A DNA stretch of 64,000 nucleotides from Rhodoblastus sp963713695. Its GTDB lineage: Bacteria > Pseudomonadota > Alphaproteobacteria > Rhizobiales > Beijerinckiaceae. The stretch lies in the NCBI GenBank assembly GCA_963713695.1, contig CAVQMU010000003.1, positions 186,001-250,000 on the forward strand, in the 5' to 3' direction. The notes under the pieces are model-generated. The model made no database searches. It had not been told where the DNA came from and was given only the letters and a program-made list of their open reading frames with translations. The stretch's first letter is position 1; each line of letters starts with the position of its first letter. Made by a program: the position numbers and the translations under genes. Shown here one piece after another: positions 55,699-63,518 of the stretch.

Positions 55699-55940
55699 TC
55701 AGGCGGCGACGTCGCGGGGCGCGCGTTCTCGCGCGCCGGGCAAGGCTATCGCGCGGGGCGAAATCGCAGGACTGATGGTGATGGGATCGGAACGCATGGG
55801 ACCGGACTCGACGCAAGATTGCACTGCGTCCTCGGGCTGAGATGTCAGCCGCGGCCGATCCCTGAGGACGAACGGACCGGCGCGGCAGCCTCTATGAGGC
55901 TCCGTTCGGTGCGTTCGGATATGGTGGCGTTCGTGTTCAT
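55699..55940 (-). pseudogene. Broken small gene in the island
   Basis: ATG 55940 opens 'NTNATISERTERSLIEAAAP', then protein-like sequence continues in another frame ('VLRDRPRLTSQPEDAVQSCV', 'DPITISPAISPRAIALPGAR') to a stop at 55699. Joining them needs one added base near 55885-55895. No family match and no good ribosome binding site. Confidence 0.3.
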
Positions 55941-56019
55941 GCGGGCATTTAAGCACAAAGCATGAACATGAGTTCAAGCGGCTTGGTTTAAGAAGGGTTA
56001 ATTTCTCGGGGGTCATGCA

Positions 56020-56049
56020 TATGAGACGCCGGCTTTTTGGCGTCTCATA
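56020..56049. repeat. 11-base stem hairpin downstream of the rhomboid gene
   Basis: TATGAGACGCC (56020-56030) and GGCGTCTCATA (56039-56049) form a stem with an eight-base loop. It is 74 nt past the rhomboid stop; no U-tract follows on the minus strand, so its terminator role is uncertain. Confidence 0.5.
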
Positions 56050-56122
56050 GCTTGAGATCGTTCAGGGAACCCGCCGAAGATTAGGCGTTGGCGCGATCCG
56101 ACGCCCACGGTTTGCCAATGGT

Positions 56123-56815
56123 TCATGAAGAGAAGGACGCCAGCGTGAAGGAATTGAGGCGCTCCTCGGCGAACGGATAGCTTGTCTTCCAGACGATCGC
56201 CAGCATGACGCCGACCACGAAGCTGCCCGCATGCACGGCGTATGCCACGCCATCCTGTGCGCCAAAAATCGTCGAAAGCACTTGCAGACCGCCCCAGAAA
56301 CCGAGGAAAGCCCACGCCGGCAGCGTAAACCGCCTCCAAAACCAACCGAAGAAAACAATCAGGCGAATGCGCGCCGCCGGGAACAGCGTCAGATAGGCGC
56401 CCATCAAGGCTGCGATTGCGCCCGAAGCTCCGATCACCGGGGCGCGCGAGTCCGGGTACAAAGCCCAGTGCACAAGAAGCCCCGCCATGCCGAACGCTGG
56501 AAATGTCGCGAGGAGAGCAGGTAGCCCGAACAGCTTTTCCAACGAGCGACCGAACACCACCAAAAACAGGCAATTTCCTGCGAGATGAAAGACGTCTGCA
56601 TGCAGGACCGACGACGTTACAAGGGTGTGGAAATTCGCCCACGGGTGCAATGAAAATCGAACGGGGATGAAACCGAACATTGAGATGGCCGACTGGTAAA
56701 GGCCGTCGTCCAGGAACAGGGGCACATTGACGACCGCAAGAAAGACGACAAGGATCATCACCCCGTAGGAACGGCCATCGACGGACAGGTTATCCCGGTA
56801 GGGAATTGGGAACAT
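56123..56815 (-). CDS. Rhomboid family intramembrane serine protease
   Basis: About 230 residues with six membrane spans. The catalytic Ser is in 'APVIGASGAIAALMGAYL' (GxSG), the catalytic His in 'AYAVHAGSFVVGVML', and the oxyanion region 'VFHLAGNCLFLVVFGRSLEK' carries the conserved HxxxN. It cleaves transmembrane segments of partner proteins. It starts 3 nt after the stop of the upstream membrane gene, so the two form an operon. It lies inside the repeat-bounded island. Confidence 0.92.
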   Translation of the reverse strand: MFPIPYRDNLSVDGRSYGVMILVVFLAVVNVPLFLDDGLYQSAISMFGFIPVRFSLHPWANFHTLVTSSVLHADVFHLAGNCLFLVVFGRSLEKLFGLPALLATFPAFGMAGLLVHWALYPDSRAPVIGASGAIAALMGAYLTLFPAARIRLIVFFGWFWRRFTLPAWAFLGFWGGLQVLSTIFGAQDGVAYAVHAGSFVVGVMLAIVWKTSYPFAEERLNSFTLASFSS

Positions 56816-56818
56816 CGC

Positions 56819-57655
56819 TTAGGCCCGGAACATTTCGGTCAGGTCAATTCCTTCAGATACCGGGACGCACCGCCCCATTTTCGTGACTTCCTTCCACTCT
56901 CTGCCGTTCCAGACTTCAACCTTGTCTTCGACCGACTGCTTCTTGCATTTTGGACAGACGAGCAAACTCCTTCTTACCTTAGCTTTCCCGGTCGTCCCCT
57001 TGGGCAATTCCATCCGACACATGGCATCGAACTCGGCGCTGTCCGTAGGATGCTCAAACAGCAATTCATAATACGTGACAGCAGCGTCTGTACTATGAAA
57101 CATATTTAACCTGCTTGCGATTTTACGTAAATACATGTTGCAGGAAGGACACGCTGGCTTCAAAAAAAGGTAGATGAATACGAATAATCCACCGAGGATA
57201 AATCCAACGAACTGGACCGCTGCCATAAAATATCCGAAGATTCCGGCCTCGCCCATGTCAACCTGCGTGCGACCAAAACGGTAGTGAGCTTTGGTGAGCA
57301 TTGCATCTATATATACTGTGAATGGAATCAAGTCGGATGCACGGCTTCCGTCATCAAGAACAAGGGTCCAATACTCAAGATAATAAATAAATATTTGAGT
57401 GGCGCCGGCTATCACTATCATTTGAAGGAGCAGAATCCATGTCGGTTTCCGATGGAAAAAGAGCGCGCCAAAATAATATCCCGACGCCGCCGCAAGACCT
57501 GTTAGCGCCGCTCCAATCGGAACGATCACCCAAACGCTAAAGGTGAAGATATCGAACCCGGTCATTTTGGCGAAGAGGGCGACGGCGATCGCGGTCAACC
57601 CCGAGGTAATCAGGCCACATGCGGCCACGCCGAAATGCTTGAGAACGCCGTCCAT
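56819..57655 (-). CDS. Polytopic membrane protein with cysteine pairs, partner of the rhomboid
   Basis: About 278 residues. Four hydrophobic segments ('GLITSGLTAIAVALFAKMTG', 'IVPIGAALTGLAAASGYYFG', 'WILLLQMIVIAGATQIFIYY', 'FVGFILGGLFVFIYLFL') are followed by a cytosolic part with CxxC pairs 'KPACPSCNMYLRK' and 'LLVCPKCKKQSVED', which could form a zinc ribbon. Residues near the end ('SEGIDLTEMF') are acidic. Unlike its neighbours it is AT-rich. No family recognised. The short gap to the rhomboid gene suggests it is a partner or substrate. Confidence 0.75.
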   Translation of the reverse strand: MDGVLKHFGVAACGLITSGLTAIAVALFAKMTGFDIFTFSVWVIVPIGAALTGLAAASGYYFGALFFHRKPTWILLLQMIVIAGATQIFIYYLEYWTLVLDDGSRASDLIPFTVYIDAMLTKAHYRFGRTQVDMGEAGIFGYFMAAVQFVGFILGGLFVFIYLFLKPACPSCNMYLRKIASRLNMFHSTDAAVTYYELLFEHPTDSAEFDAMCRMELPKGTTGKAKVRRSLLVCPKCKKQSVEDKVEVWNGREWKEVTKMGRCVPVSEGIDLTEMFRA

Positions 57656-57802
57656 AGCCAACCCCAATTCGCGCAATAAAAGAAATTCTAAGCCGCCAAC
57701 ACCCTCTAACCGAGAAGCCGAACCTGTTTACGTTCAAGGCTCAGCAAAATCCAGTTGTCGAAGGTCGCAGTTCACGATTTTCAGTCGAGCCGGAGCGGAA
57801 CG

Positions 57803-58012
57803 ATGCGGACACAGGCCGAGCAACCTGTCGTCGTCGACGCCACCGACGCCGTGATCGACGAGATCATCGCAGAGTTCGGCGGAGATCACCGGCAGGCGAT
57901 CAGGGCGCTGCTGCACGACCTGACCCAGCTTGCGCTCGACAGCGAGGCGGCGGTCTCGAAGGGTTTCGTGCGCCGCAATCTGATGCCATTTCGCCTGGAT
58001 GCGCCGTCCTGA
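57803..58012 (+). CDS. Small helical hypothetical protein
   Basis: Sixty-nine residues ('VVVDATDAVIDEIIAEFGGD', 'HRQAIRALLHDLTQLALDSE'). ATG 57803 has 'GGAGCGGAACG' upstream. All helical and acidic, it resembles small proteins that recur near Rhizobiales mobile regions from memory. It is 9 nt upstream of the next gene, so the two are one unit. Confidence 0.55.
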   Translation: MRTQAEQPVVVDATDAVIDEIIAEFGGDHRQAIRALLHDLTQLALDSEAAVSKGFVRRNLMPFRLDAPS

Positions 58013-58021
58013 CTGCCTGCC

Positions 58022-58270
58022 ATGGCCACCCCTGATGCACGCCGAGCGATGACGCTCGCTAGCATGCGCGGCCTCGGCGTCGAATCGGTGGACGTCACAT
58101 GCGGCTGCGGGCGCGAGTCGGTCGTCGACGTCTCGGCAATGGTCGCCGCCGTCGAGGTGCCAGCGCTCAAGGACAGGATGCGCTGTTCGGCCTGCGGGAG
58201 TCGTCCGATCTCCGTCCGCCCGCACTGGACGGAGATGCGGGTTCCGGGGATGGGGAAGCCCGAGGCCTGA
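58022..58270 (+). CDS. Small zinc-ribbon-like hypothetical protein
   Basis: Eighty-two residues with two CxCG/CxxCG knuckles: 'VTCGCGRESVVDVSAM' and 'RCSACGSRPISVRPHW'. A C2-C2 zinc ribbon is likely. It could bind nucleic acid or a protein partner. A strong palindromic terminator follows at 58282. Confidence 0.6.
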   Translation: MATPDARRAMTLASMRGLGVESVDVTCGCGRESVVDVSAMVAAVEVPALKDRMRCSACGSRPISVRPHWTEMRVPGMGKPEA

Positions 58271-58281
58271 ATTCGACCCAA

Positions 58282-58327
58282 CGCAAAAGCCCGTCCGCCG
58301 GGCGCGCCCGGCGGACGGGCTTTTGCG
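58282..58327 (+). terminator. Perfect 46-base palindromic terminator
   Basis: A 23-base stem (58282-58304 with 58305-58327) with no unpaired loop bases in the DNA; RNA would form a small loop. It starts and ends in CGCAAAA/TTTTGCG, so it can terminate in both directions. It follows the zinc-ribbon gene. Confidence 0.85.
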
Positions 58328-58338
58328 GAAAAATCGCG

Positions 58339-58373
58339 AAAGAGTCGGACTTCTTTGCCAAGAGAGTCAGACT
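58339..58373. repeat. Inverted copies of the AAGTCCGACTCTTT repeat (right boundary)
   Basis: Positions 58339-58359 are the exact reverse complement of 54489-54509 (21 bases), and 58357-58373 is an imperfect continuation of the same arm. Together with the left cluster they enclose about 3.9 kb. Confidence 0.8.
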
Positions 58374-58434
58374 ACCCCCCGGTTTAAGTCAGGGTTCTGC
58401 GCCGCCAGCAAAAATGCGATGTGATGGGGAAAAA

Positions 58435-58508
58435 TGGAGGCCTCGAAGGGAATCGAACCCCTGTACAAGGATTTGCAGTCCTCTGCGTAGCCACTCCGCC
58501 ACGAGGCC
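58435..58508 (-). tRNA. tRNA-Cys (anticodon GCA)
   Basis: Seventy-four nucleotides including encoded CCA. The acceptor stem GGCCTCG/CGAGGCC, the anticodon loop CTGCAAA with GCA, and the T-arm AGGGG-TTCGATT-CCCTT are all intact. It sits 62 nt outside the right repeat boundary of the island. Confidence 0.95.
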
Positions 58509-58679
58509 TCTGTACGGCGGCGCAAGCGCCATCGACAATTCGCGTATAGCAGCAAGCGGCGGGCCGCCGCAAGACTCCAGGAGGGCGCCCTCCCTCTTTC
58601 CTTTGGACGTCGTGAAAAAGTCTTTTTCGGGCTTTTCAATCCGAAATTGCGCTGCTATACGCCCTCATCGCAAACGTGA

Positions 58680-58756
58680 TCCCTGATAGCTCAGTTGGTA
58701 GAGCAAGCGACTGTTAATCGCTTTGTCGCAGGTTCGAAGTCCTGCTCAGGGAGCCA
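58680..58756 (+). tRNA. tRNA-Asn (anticodon GTT) with one surplus base in the T-loop
   Basis: Acceptor TCCCTGA pairs with TCAGGGA, discriminator G, encoded CCA. The anticodon loop CTGTTAA gives GTT. The T-arm GCAGG-TTCGAAGT-CCTGC has an eight-base loop; seven is universal. Deleting one A from GAAGTC (58736-58741) gives GAGTC, a normal 7-base loop and 76 nt. I consider the extra base an error. Confidence 0.93.
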
Positions 58757-58811
58757 CCTTCCCCGCGATATTCCGCATCAAGACAAAAAAGCTGGCGCAT
58801 TTCATCCTCCG

Positions 58812-59768
58812 ATGGAATCGGACGAGGAAATGCTTCAATATTCCGGAAATGCCGGGGACCTCATGACATTCAGCAATTTCTTCGGCGCGCCGCCGCCGGA
58901 GCTCGCCGACATCGCCGCCGGCGCACGCCAGTTTTCGCCGCTGTCGCCCGGCGCCAACAGCCTCGAGGACTGCCCGCCCGGCAGTCTGAAAAATCTCGTC
59001 ATGCTCGCGCCTCCGGGCGCGATCGAACGCCGTCGCGCGCTCGCCCTGGCGCTACGGGCGCTCGCGCCCGGCGCGCCCTTCCTCGTGATGGCGCCCAAGG
59101 ACAAGGGCGGCGGCCGGCTGGCGCGGGAACTCGCCGAATTCGGCTGCGCCTGCATCGAGTCGAGCAAGCGTCATCATCGCATCTGCGCCGCTGAGGCCGA
59201 GGGGGACGCGGCGGCTTTCGACGCCGCGATCGCCGGGGGCGCGCCGCGCTTTTCCGAACCGCTGGGGCTGTGGACCCAGCCGGGCGTCTTCGCCTGGGAT
59301 CGAATCGACCCCGGCAGCGCCCTGCTGATGCGGCATCTGCCCGAATTTTCCGGCGAGGGCGCCGATCTCGGCTGCGGCATCGGCCCGCTGGCCCATGCAA
59401 TCCTTCGCTCGGCGCGGGTCAAATCGCTTGTTATGGTCGACATCGACCGCCGCGCCATCGATCTGTGCCGGCGCAATGTCGCGGACATCAGGGCGAAAAC
59501 CCTCTGGGCCGACGTGCGCGGCGTCAACGGGCTCGATTCGCTCGATTTCGTCGTCATGAACCCGCCTTTCCATGAAGGCGGCGCGGAAAGCCGGGCGCTC
59601 GGCCTCGCCTTCATCGAAAAGGCGGCGAAGGTCTTGCGCAAGGGCGGCGTCTGCTGGCTCGTCGCCAATCGCCACCTGCCCTATGAGGCGGCGCTGACGC
59701 GCAATTTCCGCGAAGTGCGCGCCGTCGCCGAGGACGGCGGCTTCAAGATCGTCGAGGCGCGCAAGTGA
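58812..59768 (+). CDS. Class I SAM-dependent rRNA methyltransferase (RsmC-like)
   Basis: About 318 residues. The C-terminal methyltransferase domain has motif I 'GADLGCGIGPLAHAILRS' and the N6/N2-base motif 'FVVMNPPFHEGGAESR', the arrangement of RsmC/RlmG proteins that methylate guanine N2 in rRNA. The N-terminal half resembles the pseudo-MT half of RsmC but is short. The start is uncertain: 58812, 58830 or 58863. It overlaps the pseudouridine synthase by GTGA. Confidence 0.85.
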   Translation: MESDEEMLQYSGNAGDLMTFSNFFGAPPPELADIAAGARQFSPLSPGANSLEDCPPGSLKNLVMLAPPGAIERRRALALALRALAPGAPFLVMAPKDKGGGRLARELAEFGCACIESSKRHHRICAAEAEGDAAAFDAAIAGGAPRFSEPLGLWTQPGVFAWDRIDPGSALLMRHLPEFSGEGADLGCGIGPLAHAILRSARVKSLVMVDIDRRAIDLCRRNVADIRAKTLWADVRGVNGLDSLDFVVMNPPFHEGGAESRALGLAFIEKAAKVLRKGGVCWLVANRHLPYEAALTRNFREVRAVAEDGGFKIVEARK

Positions 59769-60571
59769 AATCGCACGAGAAAGCGCCGACGATGCGCCTT
59801 GACCGGCTGCTGGCCAATCTCGGCTATGGCTCGCGCCGCGAAATGCAGACGCTCGCGCGCAATGGCCGCATCCGTCTCGACGGCGCCGTCCTGCGCGACA
59901 TCGAGCAGCGCGCCGCGCTGACGTCCGGCTTTTCCGCGCGATTGACGGTTGACGGAGAGGCCCTCGATCCCCTGCCCGGCCTCGTCGCCATGATGCACAA
60001 GCCGCTCGGCGTCACCTGTTCGCACAAGGAGGCGGGGCCGCTCGTCTATCGCCTGCTGCCCGACCGCTGGCGGCTGCGCGATCCCGCCATATCCACCGTC
60101 GGCAGGCTCGACAAGGAGACCTCCGGCCTGCTGCTGCTGACGGACGACGGCGCCTTGCTGCACAGGATCATCTCGCCAAAGGCGAATATCGCGAAAATCT
60201 ACCGCGCCGACCTCGATCGCCCCCTCCGCGGCGACGAGGCTGAAATTTTCGCGCGCGGCGATTTGATGCTGGAGGGCGAGGACAAGCCGCTGGCGCCGGC
60301 GGCGCTCGCGCCCATCGGTCCCAAGGAGGCGCTGCTGACCCTCTTCGAAGGCCGCTACCACCAGGCGCGGCGCATGTTCGTCGCCGTCGGCAATCATGTG
60401 GTGCGGCTGCATCGCGAAGCGCTCGGCGGCCTCACGCTCGACGAGACGCTTGAGCCCGGCGAATTCAGGCTCCTCGACAGCGATGGCGTCGCGTCGATTT
60501 TTGCGAACTCCGTCCCGCGGGAAATGAACAGGCGGCGTGACGAGCAGTTACGTTTTTCCTGGGCAACATGA
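59765..60571 (+). CDS. rsuA: RsuA-family 16S rRNA pseudouridine synthase
   Basis: About 268 residues. An S4-like RNA-binding domain opens the protein ('MRLDRLLANLGYGSRREMQT') and the catalytic Asp is in 'STVGRLDKETSGLLLLT'. 'GRYHQARRMFVAVGNHVVRL' and 'REALGGLTL' complete the RsuA pattern, which modifies uridine 516 of 16S rRNA. GTG 59765 overlaps the upstream stop; ATG 59792 gives the more usual beginning. Pairing with a 16S methyltransferase is sensible. Confidence 0.88.
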   Translation: MKSHEKAPTMRLDRLLANLGYGSRREMQTLARNGRIRLDGAVLRDIEQRAALTSGFSARLTVDGEALDPLPGLVAMMHKPLGVTCSHKEAGPLVYRLLPDRWRLRDPAISTVGRLDKETSGLLLLTDDGALLHRIISPKANIAKIYRADLDRPLRGDEAEIFARGDLMLEGEDKPLAPAALAPIGPKEALLTLFEGRYHQARRMFVAVGNHVVRLHREALGGLTLDETLEPGEFRLLDSDGVASIFANSVPREMNRRRDEQLRFSWAT

Positions 60572-60587
60572 CCGATCGGGAACGCGC

Positions 60588-62013
60588 ATGACCAACCCTG
60601 CCGCCCTCGTATGGTTTCGCAACGATCTCCGCCTCGGCGACAATCCGGCGCTGCTCGCCGCCTACGAGTCCGGCCTCGACCTCCTCTGCGTCTATATCCA
60701 TGACGCCGAAGACAAAAACATCCGTCCGCGGGGCGCAGCAAGCCTGTGGCGCCTCGACAAGGCCTTGCGCGCCCTGAGCGCCGATATCGCGCGTCTGGGC
60801 GGCGAACTTCACATCCTCAGGGGATCGGCGGACACCCTGTTGCCTGAACTGGCGAAGGCCGCCGATGCGACGAAAATCGTCTGGAACTCGCCGCTACGGC
60901 GCCCGCGAAATCGCGCAGGACACGCGCCTGAAAACAGGCCTGCGCGAATCCGGGCGCGACGCCGAAAGTTTTGATGGCGCGCTGCTGATCGAGCCGTGGG
61001 AGCTGGCGCCGAAAAACGGCGGCGCCTTCAAGGTGTTCTCGCCGTTCTGGCGCGCGTTCCAGAAGCAGTTTGTCCCGACAAAGCCCCTGCCGCCGCTAAA
61101 ATCCGCGCGTTTTGCCGTCTGGCCGCAAAAGGCGCCGGCGCGGGTGTCGATCGACCAGCTCGGATTCTTGCCCAGACGTCCGGATTGGGCTGCGTCGTTC
61201 CGGCAGGACGTGGGCGGCGAAGCCGCCGCCCTTGATCAGTTACGTAACTTTCTGGCCGACCACCTACATGGTTACGAAACCATGCGCGATCGCCTCGATC
61301 GAAGCGCCACGTCCCACCTGTCGGCGGCGCTGCATTTTGGGGAAATTTCGCCGCGCCAGATTTACGCCGAGGCGGTCAAGCACGAGAAGGCCGACAAATT
61401 CCTTTCCGAGCTCGGCTGGCGGGAATTCTCCAGGCATCTGCTTTACGCCAATCCCGACCTGGCGACCCGCAATTTCAACGCGCGCTTTGACGCCTTCCCC
61501 TGGCTGCACGACAAGCATGCGCTCAGGAGCTGGCAAAGCGGGCGCACCGGCTATCCCGTCGTCGACGCAGGCATGCGCCAGCTCTGGCAGACCGGATACA
61601 TGCACAATCGCGCCCGCATGATCGTCGCCTCGTTCCTGACCAAGCATCTGCTGATCGACTGGCGGGAGGGAGAGGAATGGTTCTGGGACACGCTCGTTGA
61701 CGCCGACCTCGCCAATAACGCCGCGAGCTGGCAATGGGTCGCCGGCTCCGGCGCCGACGCCGCGCCCTATTTCCGCATTTTCAATCCCGTGCTGCAGGGC
61801 GAGAAATTCGATCCCCGCGGCGACTATGTCCGCCGCTATTGCCCGGAACTGAAAGCTTTGCCGGACAGATACATCCACAAGCCCTGGACGGCGCCGGCCA
61901 GCACGCTGGCCGATGCGGACGTGCGGCTAGGCGAAAATTACCCGCAGCCGATTGTCGAGCACGATTTTGCGCGGCGGCGCGCTCTGGCCGCCTTCGCCAC
62001 GTTAACCGCTTGA
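60588..62013 (+). CDS. phr: Deoxyribodipyrimidine photolyase (one-base frameshift at 60884-60889)
   Basis: FAD- and light-dependent repair of cyclobutane dimers. The N-terminal photolyase domain begins 'PAALVWFRNDLRLGDNPALL'. The FAD domain has 'SLWRLDKAL' earlier and 'GYPVVDAGMRQLWQTGYMHN' and 'WQWVAGSGADAAPYFRIFNP' later. After 'ATKIVW' the frame breaks; removing one base from GAACTC (60884-60889) restores the conserved 'WNRRYGAREIAQDTRLK' and gives about 474 residues. ATG 60588 has 'GGGAA' upstream. I regard it as functional with a sequencing error. Confidence 0.92.
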
Positions 62014-62080
62014 CCGGCGCCGCGCTTGCAGGCGTTCGGCTGCGCCTCTAGCATAGAGATAAAATTCCATGGGATTTGTC

Positions 62081-63085
62081 ATGAAAGTCACGGATTCAGT
62101 TCTCGACGCCATCGGCCACACGCCGCTGATCAAGTTGCGGAGGGCGTCCGACGAGACGGGCTGCGCCATCTATGGCAAGGCGGAATTCATGAATCCCGGC
62201 GGTTCGGTCAAGGATCGCGCGGCGCTCGCCATCGTGCAGGATGCGATCCAGTCGGGCGCATTGAAGCCCGGCGGGACGATCGTCGAGGGCACGGCGGGCA
62301 ATACCGGCATCGGCCTTGCGCTGGTCGCCAACGCCATGGGGTTTCGCACGGTGATCGTCATCCCGAACACGCAGTCGGACGAAAAGAAAAACATGCTCCG
62401 CATGCAGGGGGCGGAACTGATCGAGGTTCCCGCCGTCCCCTATTCAAACCCCGACAATTACGTGAAATATTCCGGCCGCCTCGCGGAAAGGCTGGCGCAG
62501 GAAAACCCCAATGGCGCGATCTGGGCCAACCAGTTCGACAATGTCGCCAATCGGCGCGGCCATGAGGCGACCACCGGCCCGGAAATTTTCGAACAGCTCG
62601 ACGGAAACATCGACGGCTTCGTTTCCGCCGTCGGCACCGGCGGCACGCTGGCCGGCGTCGGCCGGGCGCTCAAGGCGCGCAGGCCGGACGTGAAGATCGC
62701 ACTGGCCGACCCGATGGGCGCGGCGCTCTATTCGTTTTACACGACGGGAGAGTTGAAGTCCTCGGGATCCTCGATCACCGAGGGCATCGGCCAGGGCCGC
62801 GTCACCGCCAATCTCGTCGATGCGCCTATCGACGCAGCCTACCAGATTTCCGACGAGGAGGCCCTGCCGCTGCTGTTCGACCTGGCGGAGACCGAGGGCC
62901 TGCTGCTCGGCGGCTCCACGGCGATCAATGTCGCCGGCGCCATTCGCCTGGCGCGGGAACTCGGGCCCGGTCATACGATCGTGACGGTGCTGTGCGATTC
63001 CGGCGCGCGTTATGCGTCAAAGCTTTACAATCCCGAGTTCTTGCGGACGAAAAACCTGCCCGCGCCTCGCTGGCTGGACAAATGA
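62081..63085 (+). CDS. cysK: Cysteine synthase A
   Basis: PLP enzyme that makes cysteine from O-acetylserine and sulfide. The PLP lysine is Lys44 in 'NPGGSVKDRAALAIV'; 'VEGTAGNTGIGLALVA' is the substrate loop and 'VGTGGTLAGVGRALKA' the phosphate loop. About 334 residues. ATG 62081 gives the conserved 'MKVTDSVLDAIGHTPLIKL'; ATG 62069 is an in-frame alternative. It stands alone. Confidence 0.94.
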   Translation: MKVTDSVLDAIGHTPLIKLRRASDETGCAIYGKAEFMNPGGSVKDRAALAIVQDAIQSGALKPGGTIVEGTAGNTGIGLALVANAMGFRTVIVIPNTQSDEKKNMLRMQGAELIEVPAVPYSNPDNYVKYSGRLAERLAQENPNGAIWANQFDNVANRRGHEATTGPEIFEQLDGNIDGFVSAVGTGGTLAGVGRALKARRPDVKIALADPMGAALYSFYTTGELKSSGSSITEGIGQGRVTANLVDAPIDAAYQISDEEALPLLFDLAETEGLLLGGSTAINVAGAIRLARELGPGHTIVTVLCDSGARYASKLYNPEFLRTKNLPAPRWLDK

Positions 63086-63518
63086 ATTGCCGTCTTTGCA
63101 AGTCTTTTATGGCGCGCGACCAAAAGCGGTATGTATCGTTGATTCCACTCGGACGTAACATCCTTTGACGCTGAGGCCGGCAATGTCGCGAGCTTGCCCG
63201 CGCCGGCAAAGCTGCGAGGGATTGCGAGATGACGTCCGCTGGAAATGTTCGGAGTGTCTTTTTTCCGCCGCTTGATTTCACGATCAGCCTGTCAACCGGC
63301 GGATCATTTGCCGTTGTTGAAAAGCACGCGCGCGGCGGCGGCGATTTTGGCGATCTATCGAGCGCGATCCTCTTCGTCCAGAATGAATGCCGAGCGCATG
63401 GCGCCGCGCCAATCATACGTTTCGACCGGACCCTCGCCTTCATCAGGGCCGCGGGATAATTTGGGCGACGCCTTCGGTCGACGCGGAACTGCGGCCGCCG
63501 CCACGGGCTTTTACGTCC
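63086..63518. other. Intergenic region with no recognised gene
   Basis: About 430 bases between cysK and the Ala-rich gene at the window end. Short open frames occur, but none has a good start or protein-like composition. Possible promoters could not be assigned. Confidence 0.3.

Noticed and set aside
55317..55775. Plus-strand frame of about 150 codons in the island
   Set aside because: Arg/Ser-rich translation with no ribosome binding site; the minus-strand frames here look more protein-like.
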